Assembly: GCF_020523795.1 (NCBI RefSeq)
Contig: NZ_JAJALI010000002.1
Location: forward strand, 617,690 to 681,689
Reading direction: 5' to 3'
Length of the DNA: 64,000 bases
Source: Ancylobacter sp. Lp-2
Lineage (GTDB): Bacteria; Pseudomonadota; Alphaproteobacteria; Rhizobiales; Xanthobacteraceae
Notes under the pieces: model-generated
Told to the model about the DNA's origin: nothing
The model's input: the letters and a program-made list of their open reading frames with translations, nothing else
Database searches by the model: none
Part shown: one piece after another, positions 16,071-25,120 of the stretch
How the letters are laid out: every line of letters starts with the position of its first letter
Numbering within the stretch: position 1 is the first letter of the stretch
Position numbers and translations under genes: made by a program

Positions 16071-16943
16071 ATGGATGTCGGAACCCTCGCCTTCTCCGCG
16101 CTCTACCAGTTCGGCGACGCCTTCGCCTTCCTGGTGCTGTCCGCCTGCGGGCTCGCCGTCATCTTCGGGATGATGGGCGTGATCAACCTCGCCCATGGCG
16201 AATTCATCATGTGCGGTGCCTATGTCACCGTCTCCGCCGCTCATGCCGGCCTGCCGCTGCCGCTGGCCATCGTGCTGGGCGCCCTGGTCGCCGGCATGGT
16301 CGGCGCGCTGGTGGAGATCGTCGTGGTCCGGCATCTCTACGACCGGCCACTCGACACCATCGTCGCCACCTGGGGCCTCAGCCTGATCGGCACCCAGGGC
16401 ACGCTGATCCTGCTCGGCTCCACCATGGCCGGCGTCGGCACGCCGTTCGGCAGCTTCCAGGTCGGCGCCTATTCCTATTCGCTCTACCGCCTCGTGCTGT
16501 TCGTCATGGCCGTGGTGGTGCTCGCCGGGCTCTACGCGCTGTTCAACTGGACGCGCTTCGGCGTCATGGCCCGCGCCACCATCCAGGTGCCGCACATGGC
16601 GGCGGCGCTCGGCGTCGACACCCGCCGCGTCTACAGCCTCACCTTCGCGCTGGGCGCCGGCCTCGCCGGCCTCGCCGGCGGGCTCTACGCGCCGACCATG
16701 ACGCTGGTGCCGACCATGGGCACCACCTTCATCATGGAAGCCTTCGTCACCGTGGTGGTCGGCGGCGCCGACGTCTTCCTCGGCACCGCGCCGGCGGCGG
16801 CGCTGCTCGCCGTGGTGAAGGCCACCATGACCTCCTGGTACGGCCAGCTCTTCGGCCAGATCGGCCTGCTGGTGGCCGTCATCGTCGTCATCCGGGTGCT
16901 GCCGCGCGGCATTTCCGGCTTCCTTCTGCGCGAGCGCGCCTGA
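16071..16943 (+). CDS. Urea/amide ABC transporter permease (UrtB/FmdE type)
   Basis: Branched-chain-amino-acid-type (LivH family) inner-membrane permease, 290 aa, with about eight hydrophobic segments. The motif GMMGVINLAHGEFIMCGAY is diagnostic of LivH/UrtB. The coupling region near residues 165-190 reads TIQVPHMAAALGVDTRRVYS. It works with the UrtC-type subunit that starts 19 bases after its stop. Confidence 0.88.
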   Translation: MDVGTLAFSALYQFGDAFAFLVLSACGLAVIFGMMGVINLAHGEFIMCGAYVTVSAAHAGLPLPLAIVLGALVAGMVGALVEIVVVRHLYDRPLDTIVATWGLSLIGTQGTLILLGSTMAGVGTPFGSFQVGAYSYSLYRLVLFVMAVVVLAGLYALFNWTRFGVMARATIQVPHMAAALGVDTRRVYSLTFALGAGLAGLAGGLYAPTMTLVPTMGTTFIMEAFVTVVVGGADVFLGTAPAAALLAVVKATMTSWYGQLFGQIGLLVAVIVVIRVLPRGISGFLLRERA

Positions 16944-16962
16944 GCGGGAACACGAGACACAC

Positions 16963-18027
16963 ATGAACGCGCTTACCCGCTTCCTCCGCCGCCTCGAAGG
17001 GCCGCAGACGCTGGGACGCGGCCCGCTCTTCTGGGCCGGCTTCCTCGTCACGCTCGCCGCCGCCTGCGCCTATCCGCTGTTCTCGGACGGCTACACGGTC
17101 GGCAACACGGTGTATTTCTTCACCTGGATCTTCATGGCGCTCGGCCTCTGCCTGATCTGGGGCTATGGCGGCTCGCTGAGCTTCGGGCAGACCGCCTTCT
17201 TCGGCATCGCCGGCTACAGCTACGGCATCCTCACCATCAATTTCGGCGCCGCCTACGGCTTCACCTTCGTGGCGCTGGTGTTCGCGGTGGCGGTCGCGGC
17301 GCTGTTCGCGGCGCTGCTCGGCTACTTCCTGTTCTTCGGGCGGATCTCCGGCGTGTTCCTCGGCATCGTCACTTTGTCGGTGACGCTGGTGCTGGAGCGC
17401 TTCATGGCGCAGACCGCCGGCCCGGAATGGCGCATCGGCGCCGCCCGGCTCAACGGCTTCAACGGCATGAGCAACATGCCACCGCTCACCTTGCCCTGGC
17501 CCGGCGGCGACATCGTGCTGTTCCCCGACGTCGAGCTCTATTACGTCGTGCTCGCCATGCTGGTCGTCGTCTATCTCGGCCTGCGCATCCTGGTGAACTC
17601 GCCGTTCGGCAACGTGCTGGTCGCCATCCGCGAGAATCCCGAGCGCGCCGAGATGCTCGGCTACGACATCCGCAAGTACCAGCTCGGTACCTTCGTCATC
17701 GGCGCGGCGCTGGCCGGCCTGTCGGGCGTGCTCTACACCAGCTGGGGCCAGTACATCACGCCGTCCAGCATGGGCATGACCGCCGCCGCTTTGCCCATCG
17801 TCTGGGTCGCGGTCGGCGGACGCTCCGACCTCACCACGACGCTGATCGGCACCGTCACCGTGCTCGCGGTGTTCCAGGCGCTCACCATCCACGGCAGCCA
17901 GTACGCGCTGGTGGTGATGGGCGTGATGCTGGTGCTCACCGTGCTGCTGGCGCCGAGCGGCCTCATCTTTGCGCTCGCCAGGCTCGTTGCTCGTCCCTTC
18001 ACTAAACGCCTGCCGGGAGACGCGTGA
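16963..18027 (+). CDS. Urea/amide ABC transporter permease (UrtC/FmdF type)
   Basis: Second LivM-type membrane subunit, 354 aa, roughly nine hydrophobic helices. Markers are GYGGSLSFGQTAFFGIAGYS near residue 66 and the coupling loop VAIRENPERAEMLGYD. The stop codon overlaps the ATG of the next gene by one base, indicating coupled translation with the ATPases. Confidence 0.88.
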   Translation: MNALTRFLRRLEGPQTLGRGPLFWAGFLVTLAAACAYPLFSDGYTVGNTVYFFTWIFMALGLCLIWGYGGSLSFGQTAFFGIAGYSYGILTINFGAAYGFTFVALVFAVAVAALFAALLGYFLFFGRISGVFLGIVTLSVTLVLERFMAQTAGPEWRIGAARLNGFNGMSNMPPLTLPWPGGDIVLFPDVELYYVVLAMLVVVYLGLRILVNSPFGNVLVAIRENPERAEMLGYDIRKYQLGTFVIGAALAGLSGVLYTSWGQYITPSSMGMTAAALPIVWVAVGGRSDLTTTLIGTVTVLAVFQALTIHGSQYALVVMGVMLVLTVLLAPSGLIFALARLVARPFTKRLPGDA

Positions 18028-18782
18028 TGCCGCTGATCGAGACCCGGGCCCTCAACAAGCGCTTCGGCGGCCTGCACGTCACCAACAATGTCGACCTCGC
18101 GCTGGAGACCGGCGAGGTGCACTGCCTCATCGGGCCGAACGGCGCCGGCAAGTCGACGCTGTTCCGGCTGATCCTCGGCGAACACCTGCCGAGCTCGGGG
18201 GCCATCCTGTTCGCCGGCGAGGACATCACCGCGCTCAAATCCTTCCAGCGCATCCGCCGCGGCATGAGCGTGAAGTTCCAGGTGCCCGGCATCTTCAAGG
18301 CGCTGAGCGTGCGGCAGAACCTCGAAATCGCGATGCAGCACCATTACGAGCCCGCGCATCTCGCCGAGGAGATCGACAAGCTGCTCGCCTTCCTCAACCT
18401 CGCCGCCGATGCCGGCCGACTCGCCGGCAATCTCAGCCATGGCCAGAAGCAGTGGCTGGAGATCGGCATGGCGATCAGCCTCAAGCCGCGCCTGCTGCTG
18501 CTCGACGAGCCGACCGCCGGCATGTCGCCGGAGGAGACCCACGCCACCGGCGAGATGATCCAGCGCCTCAACGCCGACGGTATGACGGTGCTGGCGGTGG
18601 AGCACGACATGGCCTTCGTACGGCAGGTCGCCCACAAGGTCACGGTGCTGCATCTCGGCAAGGTTTTTGCTCAAGGCTCGATCGACGACATCGTCGCCAA
18701 TGAGGACGTCGCCGCGATCTATCTCGGCCAGACGACGGCTCACGCGACGGCCCATCAGCAGCCGGGAGGGCTCCATGCGTAA
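18027..18782 (+). CDS. Urea/amide ABC transporter ATP-binding protein (UrtD type)
   Basis: LivG-family ATPase, 251 aa, cytoplasmic. Walker A GPNGAGKST at about residues 37-45, an unusual signature LSHGQKQWLEIGMA typical of UrtD, and Walker B LLLLDEPTAGMSPEE. It pairs with the UrtE-type ATPase, whose gene begins 8 bases before this one ends. I took the ATG at 18027; the GTG one codon earlier would add only one residue. Confidence 0.9.
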   Translation: MPLIETRALNKRFGGLHVTNNVDLALETGEVHCLIGPNGAGKSTLFRLILGEHLPSSGAILFAGEDITALKSFQRIRRGMSVKFQVPGIFKALSVRQNLEIAMQHHYEPAHLAEEIDKLLAFLNLAADAGRLAGNLSHGQKQWLEIGMAISLKPRLLLLDEPTAGMSPEETHATGEMIQRLNADGMTVLAVEHDMAFVRQVAHKVTVLHLGKVFAQGSIDDIVANEDVAAIYLGQTTAHATAHQQPGGLHA

Positions 18783-19488
18783 GGAAGTCATGCTCTCCAC
18801 CCTCGGCCTCCGGGCCGGCTATGGCGGCAAGCCGGTGCTGCAGGGCCTCGACCTCGAAGTGCGCGAGGGCGAGATCGTCGCGGTGATCGGCCGCAACGGC
18901 GTCGGCAAGTCGACGCTGATGAAGAGCCTGATCGGCCTCGTCCCCACCATGGACGGCTCCATCGTCTATCAGGGCAGCAAGGTCGAAGGGCTCTCCGCCT
19001 TCAAGCGGGCGCGGCTCGGCATCGGCTACGTGCCGCAGGGCCGCGACGTGTTCCCGCGCCTCACCGTGGGCGAGAACATCGCGGTCGGCGGCCTGCGGGC
19101 CGGCGGCGTCTCCGAGGCCGACCGCAAGCGGGTGCTCGGCTACTTCCCGATCCTGGAGGAGCGCTGGGGCCAGCGCGCCGGCACCATGTCCGGCGGCCAG
19201 CAGCAGCAGCTCGCCATCGGCCGGGTGCTGGTCGCCAACCCGTCGTTGATCCTGCTCGACGAGCCCTCCGAGGGCATCCAGCCGAACATCGTGCAGGACA
19301 TCGCCCGCATCATGGTCCAGCTCAACAAGGACACCGGGGTCACCGTCGTCCTCGTCGAGCAGAACATCGACATGATCCGGGCGATGGCCCAGCGCTGCTA
19401 CGTCATGGACAAGGGCCGCATCGTCGCCGCGCTCGGGCGCGAGGAGCTCGCCGACGGCGAGGCCATGCGCCGCCATCTCGCCGTCTAA
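18775..19488 (+). CDS. Urea/amide ABC transporter ATP-binding protein (UrtE type)
   Basis: LivF-family ATPase, 237 aa. Walker A GRNGVGKST, signature MSGGQQQQLAIGRVL, Walker B LILLDEPSEGIQP; the SEGIQPNIV run is typical of UrtE. The ATG at 18775 has GGAGGG just upstream and overlaps the UrtD-type gene. It completes the five-component importer for urea or short amides. Confidence 0.9.
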   Translation: MRKEVMLSTLGLRAGYGGKPVLQGLDLEVREGEIVAVIGRNGVGKSTLMKSLIGLVPTMDGSIVYQGSKVEGLSAFKRARLGIGYVPQGRDVFPRLTVGENIAVGGLRAGGVSEADRKRVLGYFPILEERWGQRAGTMSGGQQQQLAIGRVLVANPSLILLDEPSEGIQPNIVQDIARIMVQLNKDTGVTVVLVEQNIDMIRAMAQRCYVMDKGRIVAALGREELADGEAMRRHLAV

Positions 19489-19517
19489 CCGAGACAGCCA
19501 CTTTCAAGGAGAACAGC

Positions 19518-20507
19518 ATGTCCTGGCTCGAAAACTCCATCATGGCGCGCAAGGGCCTTGCCAAGGGCAAGGAAGGCGCGCTCCACACCCTCACCGAGGC
19601 GGAGCAGGGTACCTACCACTATGTCTACGGCCCCTATGTCGACCCGGTGCTGAAGGTCCAGCCCGGCGCGGTGGTCGCCGCCGAGACGCACGACGCCTTC
19701 GAGGGCAAGATCAAGCACGAGACCGACAACCCGCTCGAGATCCTGAACTTCCCCTATCTCAACCCGCAGAACGGCCCGATCTTCGTCGAGGGCGCGGAAA
19801 AGGGCGACACGCTCGCCGTCCACATCCGCAGCATCGTCCCGCGCGGCGAACAGCCGGTCGGCACCACGCTGATCATGCCGGATTTCGGCGGCCTGGTGCC
19901 GACCAAGGACACGGCGATGCTCAACGCGCCGCTGCCGATCAAGGTCAAGAAGCTGCATGTCGACGCCGAGACCGGCACCAGGTGGAGCGACAAGCTCACC
20001 CTGCCCTATGTGCCGTTCATCGGCACCATCGGCACCTCGCCGGAGATCGAGGCGATCACCTCGCTGCAGCCGGACTATTACGGCGGCAACATGGACCTGC
20101 CGGACGTTGGCGTCGACGCGGTGATCTACCTGCCGGTGAACACCAAGGGCGGCCTGCTCTATCTCGGCGACTGCCACGCCACCCAGGGCGACGGCGAATT
20201 GTGCGGCGTAGCGCTGGAGCACCCGACCGTCACCACGATCCAGATCGACCTGATCAAGGGCTGGACCATCCACACGCCGCGACTGGAGACCAAGGACTTC
20301 ATCATGTCCATCGGCTCCACCCGCCCGATGGAGGACGCCACCCGCATGGCCTATCGCGACCTGATCCGCTGGATGGCCGCCGATTTCGGCTTCGACGAGA
20401 TCGAGGCCTACATGCTGCTGACCCAGTGCGGCCGCGTGCGCCTGGGCAACATGGTGGACCCCAAATACACGATGGGCGCCTCGATCCTGAAGTCGTATCT
20501 CGGCTGA
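19518..20507 (+). CDS. fmdA: Formamidase/acetamidase
   Basis: Hydrolyses formamide or other short amides to the acid and ammonia, 329 aa, cytoplasmic. It matches the FmdA/AmdA family: THDAFEGKIKHETDN near residue 55, then PDFGGLVPT, IGTIGTSPE, GGNMDLPDVG and LYLGDCHATQGDGELCGVALE with the metal-site DxHAxQGDGE motif. AAGGAG precedes the ATG. It is the last gene of the AmiCR-transporter operon and explains the operon's purpose: nitrogen from amides. Precise amide specificity cannot be read from sequence. Confidence 0.88.
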   Translation: MSWLENSIMARKGLAKGKEGALHTLTEAEQGTYHYVYGPYVDPVLKVQPGAVVAAETHDAFEGKIKHETDNPLEILNFPYLNPQNGPIFVEGAEKGDTLAVHIRSIVPRGEQPVGTTLIMPDFGGLVPTKDTAMLNAPLPIKVKKLHVDAETGTRWSDKLTLPYVPFIGTIGTSPEIEAITSLQPDYYGGNMDLPDVGVDAVIYLPVNTKGGLLYLGDCHATQGDGELCGVALEHPTVTTIQIDLIKGWTIHTPRLETKDFIMSIGSTRPMEDATRMAYRDLIRWMAADFGFDEIEAYMLLTQCGRVRLGNMVDPKYTMGASILKSYLG

Positions 20508-20533
20508 GGAGCGACGGCCGAGCGACCTGCTCG

Positions 20534-20764
20534 CTCTCCCCGCACCGAACTCGGCTGTTGCCGAGTTCGGCCTCCGGCCAGATCAAAACCGGACGCGTCC
20601 GATTTTGCTGGAGAGGGGTGGGGTAAGGGGTCTTCTTCGGCTCCCAATGTCGTCGCCACTCACCGACCCGCTTCGCGGGCCGCCTCTCCGCCGAGGCCGG
20701 ATGTTTCCGGCTTCGGCCTTGCCGGAACCGAACTCGGCAACAGCCGCGTTCGGGTGGGGAGAGG
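20534..20764. repeat. MITE-like element with long terminal inverted repeats
   Basis: The 342-base gap between formamidase and nitrilase holds this element. The left end (20534-20570) and the reverse complement of the right end (20728-20764) match over about 36 bases with one gap and two mismatches; both contain CTCTCCCC followed by CGGCTGTTGCCGAGTTCGG. The left arm itself folds (CCGAACTCGGC / GCCGAGTTCGG). The interior of about 155 bases holds a further inverted motif (CCGGACGCGTCCG) and no credible gene. It may also serve as a terminator for fmdA. Confidence 0.55.
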
Positions 20765-20849
20765 AAAAGCGTCTCAACAGATTGCCCAAAACCACGGCGC
20801 GCGCCCCCCCGCGACACGCCGGACGCCCCTTCTTGCCCGGAGAACGCCG

Positions 20850-22571
20850 ATGACCACCCCGCTGAAGGTCGCCACCGTCCAGTTCGAACCGACCATGTTC
20901 GAGAAGGAGCGCAACATCGCCCGCCTCCTCGACCTGGTCGGCGAGGCCGCGCAGGCCGGCGCGAAACTGATCGTGACGCCGGAAATGGGCACCACCGGCT
21001 ATTGCTGGTTCGACCGCGACGAGGTCGCCCCCTTCGTCGAGCCGGTGCCGGGCGCCACCACCGAGCGCTTCGCCGCGCTGGCGCGCCAGCACGGCTGCTA
21101 CATCGTCGTCGGCATGCCCGAGGTCGATGCGACCACCAACCTCTATTACAACGCCGCCGTGCTGATCGGTCCGCAAGGCGTGGTCGGCACCCACCGCAAG
21201 ACGCATCCCTACATCTCCGAACCGAAATGGTCGGCGCTGGGCGATCTCGGCCACCAGGTGTTCGACACCCCCATCGGCCGTATCGCCATGCTGGTGTGCA
21301 TGGACATCCATTTCGTCGAGACCGCCCGGCTCGCCGGGCTCGGCGGCGCCGACATCATCTGCCACATCTCCAACTGGCTGGCCGAGCGCACGCCGGCGCC
21401 CTACTGGATCACCCGCGCGGTGGAGAACAGCTGCTACCTGATCGAGGCCAATCGCTGGGGGCTGGAGCGCACGGTGCAGTTCTCCGGTGGCAGCTGCGTC
21501 ATCGGGCCGGACGGTGCCATCGAGGCGGTGATCGATTCCGGCGACGGCGTCGCCTATGCCGAACTCGACCTCGAACGCGCCCGCGAGCGGCGCATGCTCG
21601 GCGAGAAGGTGTTCGAGCAGCGCCGGCCGGAGCTCTACATGGAGCTGCCGACCCACACGCATAGCTGGAACCCGCTCGATTTCTTCAAGCTGTACGGCCA
21701 CCGGCCGCTGCCGCCGGGCCGGCGCTCGCGCGTCGCCGTCGCGCAGTTCGCGCCGACCGGCGACGTCGGCGCCAACCTCGCCCGCATCGACGACCTGGCG
21801 GGACAGGCGGCGCGCGAACAGCGCGCCGAACTGGTGGTGTTTCCCGAGCGCGCCGTCACCGGGCTCGACGCCCCCGCCGCCGAGCGGCTCGACGGGCCGG
21901 CGGTCGCCCGGCTGGTCGCCATCGCCGCGCGCCACGGCCTGCACCTCGTCGCCGGCCTCGCCGAGGAGGCGGACGGCGCCTTGTACAACAGTGCCGTGCT
22001 GGTCGGGCCGCAGGGGGTGATCGGCAGCTACCGCAAGACCCATCTCGATGCCTCCGACCACAATTGGGCGACGCCGGGCGAGGAATGGGGCGTGTTCGAC
22101 ACCGCCTTCGGGCGCGTCGGCCTGCTGATCGGCCACGACGCCGCCTTCCCCGAGGCCGGGCGCGTGCTGGCGCTGCGCGGCTGCGACCTCGTCGCCTGCC
22201 CGGCGGCGCTGCGCGGCAGCCTGACCGCGCCGCATGCCGGCTCCAAGGTGGCGCAGAACTACCCGATCCCCACCGGCGCCGACCCGCATCACTGGCACCT
22301 GATGCGCGCCCGCGCCGGCGAGAACAATGTGCATCTCGCCTTCGCCAACGTGCTCGATCCCGCCGCCGGCTATCACGGCAAGAGCGGCGTGTTCGGGCCG
22401 GACACCTTCGAGTTCCCGCGCCGCGAGGCGATCCTCGGCGAGGGCGAAGGCATCATCACGACAGCCATCGACACCTCCAACCTCGACACGCCCTACCCGA
22501 CCAATGTGGTGCGCCGCAAGGATCTGGTGGCGATGCGCCAGCCGCACCATTACGTGCCGCTGATCCGCTGA
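20850..22571 (+). CDS. Tandem-domain nitrilase-superfamily carbon-nitrogen hydrolase
   Basis: A 573-aa protein made of two nitrilase folds. Domain 1 (about residues 4-270) keeps the Glu-Lys-Cys triad: E45 in TPEMGTTG, K117 in HRKTHPY, C150 in LVCMDIHF. Domain 2 (about 293-560) keeps E333 (FPERAVTG) and K396 (YRKTHLD), but glycine 428 stands where the nucleophilic cysteine should be (LLIGHDAAFPE). So domain 1 is probably catalytic and domain 2 structural or regulatory. Family members hydrolyse amides, nitriles or carbamoyl compounds. Placement after the formamidase operon suggests an amide or ureide substrate (inference). Confidence 0.85.
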   Translation: MTTPLKVATVQFEPTMFEKERNIARLLDLVGEAAQAGAKLIVTPEMGTTGYCWFDRDEVAPFVEPVPGATTERFAALARQHGCYIVVGMPEVDATTNLYYNAAVLIGPQGVVGTHRKTHPYISEPKWSALGDLGHQVFDTPIGRIAMLVCMDIHFVETARLAGLGGADIICHISNWLAERTPAPYWITRAVENSCYLIEANRWGLERTVQFSGGSCVIGPDGAIEAVIDSGDGVAYAELDLERARERRMLGEKVFEQRRPELYMELPTHTHSWNPLDFFKLYGHRPLPPGRRSRVAVAQFAPTGDVGANLARIDDLAGQAAREQRAELVVFPERAVTGLDAPAAERLDGPAVARLVAIAARHGLHLVAGLAEEADGALYNSAVLVGPQGVIGSYRKTHLDASDHNWATPGEEWGVFDTAFGRVGLLIGHDAAFPEAGRVLALRGCDLVACPAALRGSLTAPHAGSKVAQNYPIPTGADPHHWHLMRARAGENNVHLAFANVLDPAAGYHGKSGVFGPDTFEFPRREAILGEGEGIITTAIDTSNLDTPYPTNVVRRKDLVAMRQPHHYVPLIR

Positions 22572-22747
22572 ACGCCGGCGCGCACGGGCGCGCCGCACCA
22601 TCGATGTCGACGCACGGCCATGCCCGGTGCGGCGCCCCTGAGCGCCCGCATCGGGCGTGGCCGCATCGTTTTCGCTGACCAATTTCGCTCCACCGGCTGA
22701 CGCTTTTTTGGCCTTGCCTTCGGCATGCGCCTCCAAGAAACATACTG

Positions 22748-22759
22748 GAGATATATCTC
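22748..22759. promoter_or_regulatory. Perfect 12-bp palindrome, candidate GntR autoregulatory operator
   Basis: GAGATATATCTC ends 11 bases before the ATG of the GntR gene, overlapping its ribosome-binding region. Its size and AT centre suit a GntR/FCD dimer. Function inferred. Confidence 0.45.
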
Positions 22760-22770
22760 AAGGATCTCAG

Positions 22771-23418
22771 ATGCCCCGCCCCGATCTGCGCACCATGGTG
22801 CTGGAAACGCTGCGCAGCGACATTCTCGACCAGCGGATCCCGGTGGGCGAGATCCTGCTGGAGAAGGAGGTCGCCACCCGGCTGTCGGTGAGCAAGACCC
22901 CGGTGCGCGAGGCGCTGGCGCTGCTGTGCCAGGAAGGGCTGGTGCAGCTGTTCCCGCGTCGCGGCTACGTCGTGCGCGGGCTGAGCCTCAGGGACGTGCT
23001 CGACACGTTCGACCTGCGGGTGATCCTGGAGGGTGCCGCCGCCGAGCGGGCGGCGCTGCACCTCACCGTCGCCGAGCTCGATCTGCTGGCCGACCTCTGC
23101 GAGCACGATTGCTGCCGCACCTCGTCGCTCGACGACAGCGGCCAGCGTACGGACATGGCGCACAGCCTCGACTTCCACCTGATCATCGCCCGCGGCAGCC
23201 GCAACCAGCTGCTGGCCGACGACGTCGAGCGCCTGCTCCGGGCGTCGCGCCGGATCACCGCCATCGGCTTCACCTATGGCCATCACGCCGGCATCGTCGA
23301 GGCGCTGCGCGCGCGCGATCCGGCCGCCAGCCGCAAGGCGATGGAAGACCACATCATCGCCGGCCGCCAGTTGGCGTTGCAGACCCTGGCCCAGCGCCAT
23401 GACGAGATCGCCGGCTGA
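22771..23418 (+). CDS. GntR/FCD-family transcriptional regulator
   Basis: DNA-binding regulator, 215 aa. Winged helix at about residues 5-70 (EKEVATRLSVSKTPVREALALL, then QLFPRRGYVVRGLS). An FCD effector domain follows (TFDLRVILEGAAAERAAL, and histidines in LDFHLIIARGS and MEDHIIAGR that can bind metal). The ATG at 22771 has AAGGA 6 bases upstream. It precedes and is co-oriented with the amino-acid-type transporter operon, which it probably controls. Confidence 0.88.
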   Translation: MPRPDLRTMVLETLRSDILDQRIPVGEILLEKEVATRLSVSKTPVREALALLCQEGLVQLFPRRGYVVRGLSLRDVLDTFDLRVILEGAAAERAALHLTVAELDLLADLCEHDCCRTSSLDDSGQRTDMAHSLDFHLIIARGSRNQLLADDVERLLRASRRITAIGFTYGHHAGIVEALRARDPAASRKAMEDHIIAGRQLALQTLAQRHDEIAG

Positions 23419-23487
23419 CCGCCGCCGAGAAAGAGAGTGCCGAACGGCACCAATTCAAAAAGCAACCTTCCGACAGAGGAGCCTTCC

Positions 23488-24366
23488 ATGACGTTTTCCA
23501 TCGACCGCCGCGGCCTTCTCAAGCTGGGTGCCGGCGCCGGCCTCATCGGCACCGGGCTCGGCAGCCTCATCGCCGCCCCGCGCGCCGAGGCCGCCGCCCT
23601 GCCCGCCACCCTCAAGGTCGGCCTGTCCAACCAGCTGCCCTACGCCTTCCTCGACGACAAGGGCGTGCTCACCGGCCAGTCGCCCGACGTGCTGAAGGCG
23701 GCGATGGAAGGCAGCGGCGTCACCAAGGTCGAGCCGGTGGTCGCCGAGTTCAGCGCCCTCATTCCCGGCCTGCTGGCCAAGCGCTTCGACGTGATCTGCA
23801 CCGGGCTCTACATCCGCCCGAAGCGCTGCGAGGTGCTGGCCTATGGCAACCCGGATTCGATGAGCCGCGAGACCATGGTGGTGAAGGCCGGCAACCCGCT
23901 CGGCATCAAGAGCCTCGACGACGTCAAGAAGAACCCGGCCATCAAGATGGCGGTGCTGCGCGGCGGCGTCGAGGAGGCCTATGCCAAGGCCGCCGGCGTG
24001 CCGGAATCGCAGTGGGTGGTGCTGCCCGACACCGCGCCGCTGCTGGCCGCCGTGCAGGGCGGGCGCGCCGACGTCGCCTTCTGCTCGCTGGTCATCATCT
24101 ACCCGACGCTGCAGACCATGACGGATTCCGGCCTGGAGATCGTCAAGGACTTCGCCGACCCGATCGTCGACGGCAAGCCGGCGATCGACTACGCCGCCAT
24201 GGGCTTCCGCAAGGAGGACAATGCGCTGCGCGAGGCCTATGACGCCGGCCTCGCCAAGCTGATCGCCTCGGGCCAGCTTGCCGCGATCAACAAGAAGTAC
24301 GGCCTGCCGGAGGCGCTGTCCCCGATCGCCTCGACCCCCACCTCGGCCGAGCTCTGCAAGGCCTGA
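23488..24366 (+). CDS. Amino-acid-type ABC transporter substrate-binding protein (SBP family 3, EhuB-like)
   Basis: Exported binding protein, 292 aa. The N-terminus DRRGLLKLGAGAG with a hydrophobic run and APRAEAAA cleavage region looks like a twin-arginine signal. The mature part is family 3: LKVGLSNQLPYAFLDDKG, then FDVICTGLYIRPKRCEVL. It resembles ectoine-binding EhuB in general pattern, but no eut/doe ectoine genes are certain nearby, so the ligand is open. It is followed by a perfect 13-base hairpin and the two permeases. Confidence 0.8.
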   Translation: MTFSIDRRGLLKLGAGAGLIGTGLGSLIAAPRAEAAALPATLKVGLSNQLPYAFLDDKGVLTGQSPDVLKAAMEGSGVTKVEPVVAEFSALIPGLLAKRFDVICTGLYIRPKRCEVLAYGNPDSMSRETMVVKAGNPLGIKSLDDVKKNPAIKMAVLRGGVEEAYAKAAGVPESQWVVLPDTAPLLAAVQGGRADVAFCSLVIIYPTLQTMTDSGLEIVKDFADPIVDGKPAIDYAAMGFRKEDNALREAYDAGLAKLIASGQLAAINKKYGLPEALSPIASTPTSAELCKA

Positions 24367-24397
24367 GGCACGGCATCCGTCCTCGGATCGCGACGAC

Positions 24398-24429
24398 CTC
24401 CCGTCCGGCCCGCCCCGGCCGGACGGGAG
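24398..24429 (+). terminator. Perfect 13-bp hairpin after the binding-protein gene
   Basis: Arms CTCCCGTCCGGCC / GGCCGGACGGGAG with a 6-base loop in the 79-base gap before the permease gene. No T run follows. Third case in this window of a strong hairpin directly after a binding-protein gene; it likely tunes expression of downstream genes. Confidence 0.45.
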
Positions 24430-24445
24430 CCAACGACATCGGACC

Positions 24446-25120
24446 ATGGAAACACTGTTCACCACCGTCATCGCCCTCATCCCCCGCCTCCTCGACGGGG
24501 CGGTGACCACCGTTGCCATCACGCTGCTGACCGCGCCGGTCGCGGCGCTGCTGGCGCTGATCGCCGGCCTCGCCCGGCTGTCGCACGTCAAGGCGGTAGC
24601 GGCGGCGGCGGTCGTCTATGTCGAACTGTTCCGCGGCACCTCGCTGCTGGTGCAGCTGTTCTTTATGTTCTACGTGCTGCCGCTGATCGGCATCGAACTG
24701 TCGCCCTGGACCACCGGCATCGCCACGCTGGCGCTGAATTTCGGCTCCTATGGCTCGGAGATCGTGCGCGGCGCACTGCTCGCCGTGCCGCGCGGGCAGA
24801 TCGAGGCGGCGCTGGTGCTGCACATGCCGCCGAGCCAGGTGCTGCGCCGGGTGCTGCTGCCGCAGGCGCTGCCGGCGATGCTGCCGCCCTTCGGCAACCA
24901 GCTGGTCGAGCTGGTCAAGGCGACCTCGCTCCTGTCGCTGATCACCATTTCCGACCTCGCCTTCGTCGGCAACGCGCTGGCGCAGACCACCGGCCGGGTG
25001 ACCATGGTCTATGTGCTGCTGCTGCTGATCTACTTCGCCATCGCCTACACGCTGACCCTGGCGGTGCGGGCGCTGGAGCGCCGCTATGGCGCGGGCGCAA
25101 CCGTGGCGGGCGCGCGATGA
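24446..25120 (+). CDS. Amino-acid-type ABC transporter permease (first subunit)
   Basis: Inner-membrane permease, 224 aa, HisM/EhuC family with about five helices. Markers are VELFRGTSLLVQLFFMFYVL and the coupling loop LAVPRGQIEAALVLHMPPSQ. The ATG at 24446 begins after the hairpin. The end overlaps the second permease by 4 bases (ATGA). Confidence 0.87.
   Translation: METLFTTVIALIPRLLDGAVTTVAITLLTAPVAALLALIAGLARLSHVKAVAAAAVVYVELFRGTSLLVQLFFMFYVLPLIGIELSPWTTGIATLALNFGSYGSEIVRGALLAVPRGQIEAALVLHMPPSQVLRRVLLPQALPAMLPPFGNQLVELVKATSLLSLITISDLAFVGNALAQTTGRVTMVYVLLLLIYFAIAYTLTLAVRALERRYGAGATVAGAR

Noticed and set aside
14991-17051. 686-aa minus-strand open frame
   Set aside because: Antisense to amide binding protein and permease; composition typical of shadow frames.
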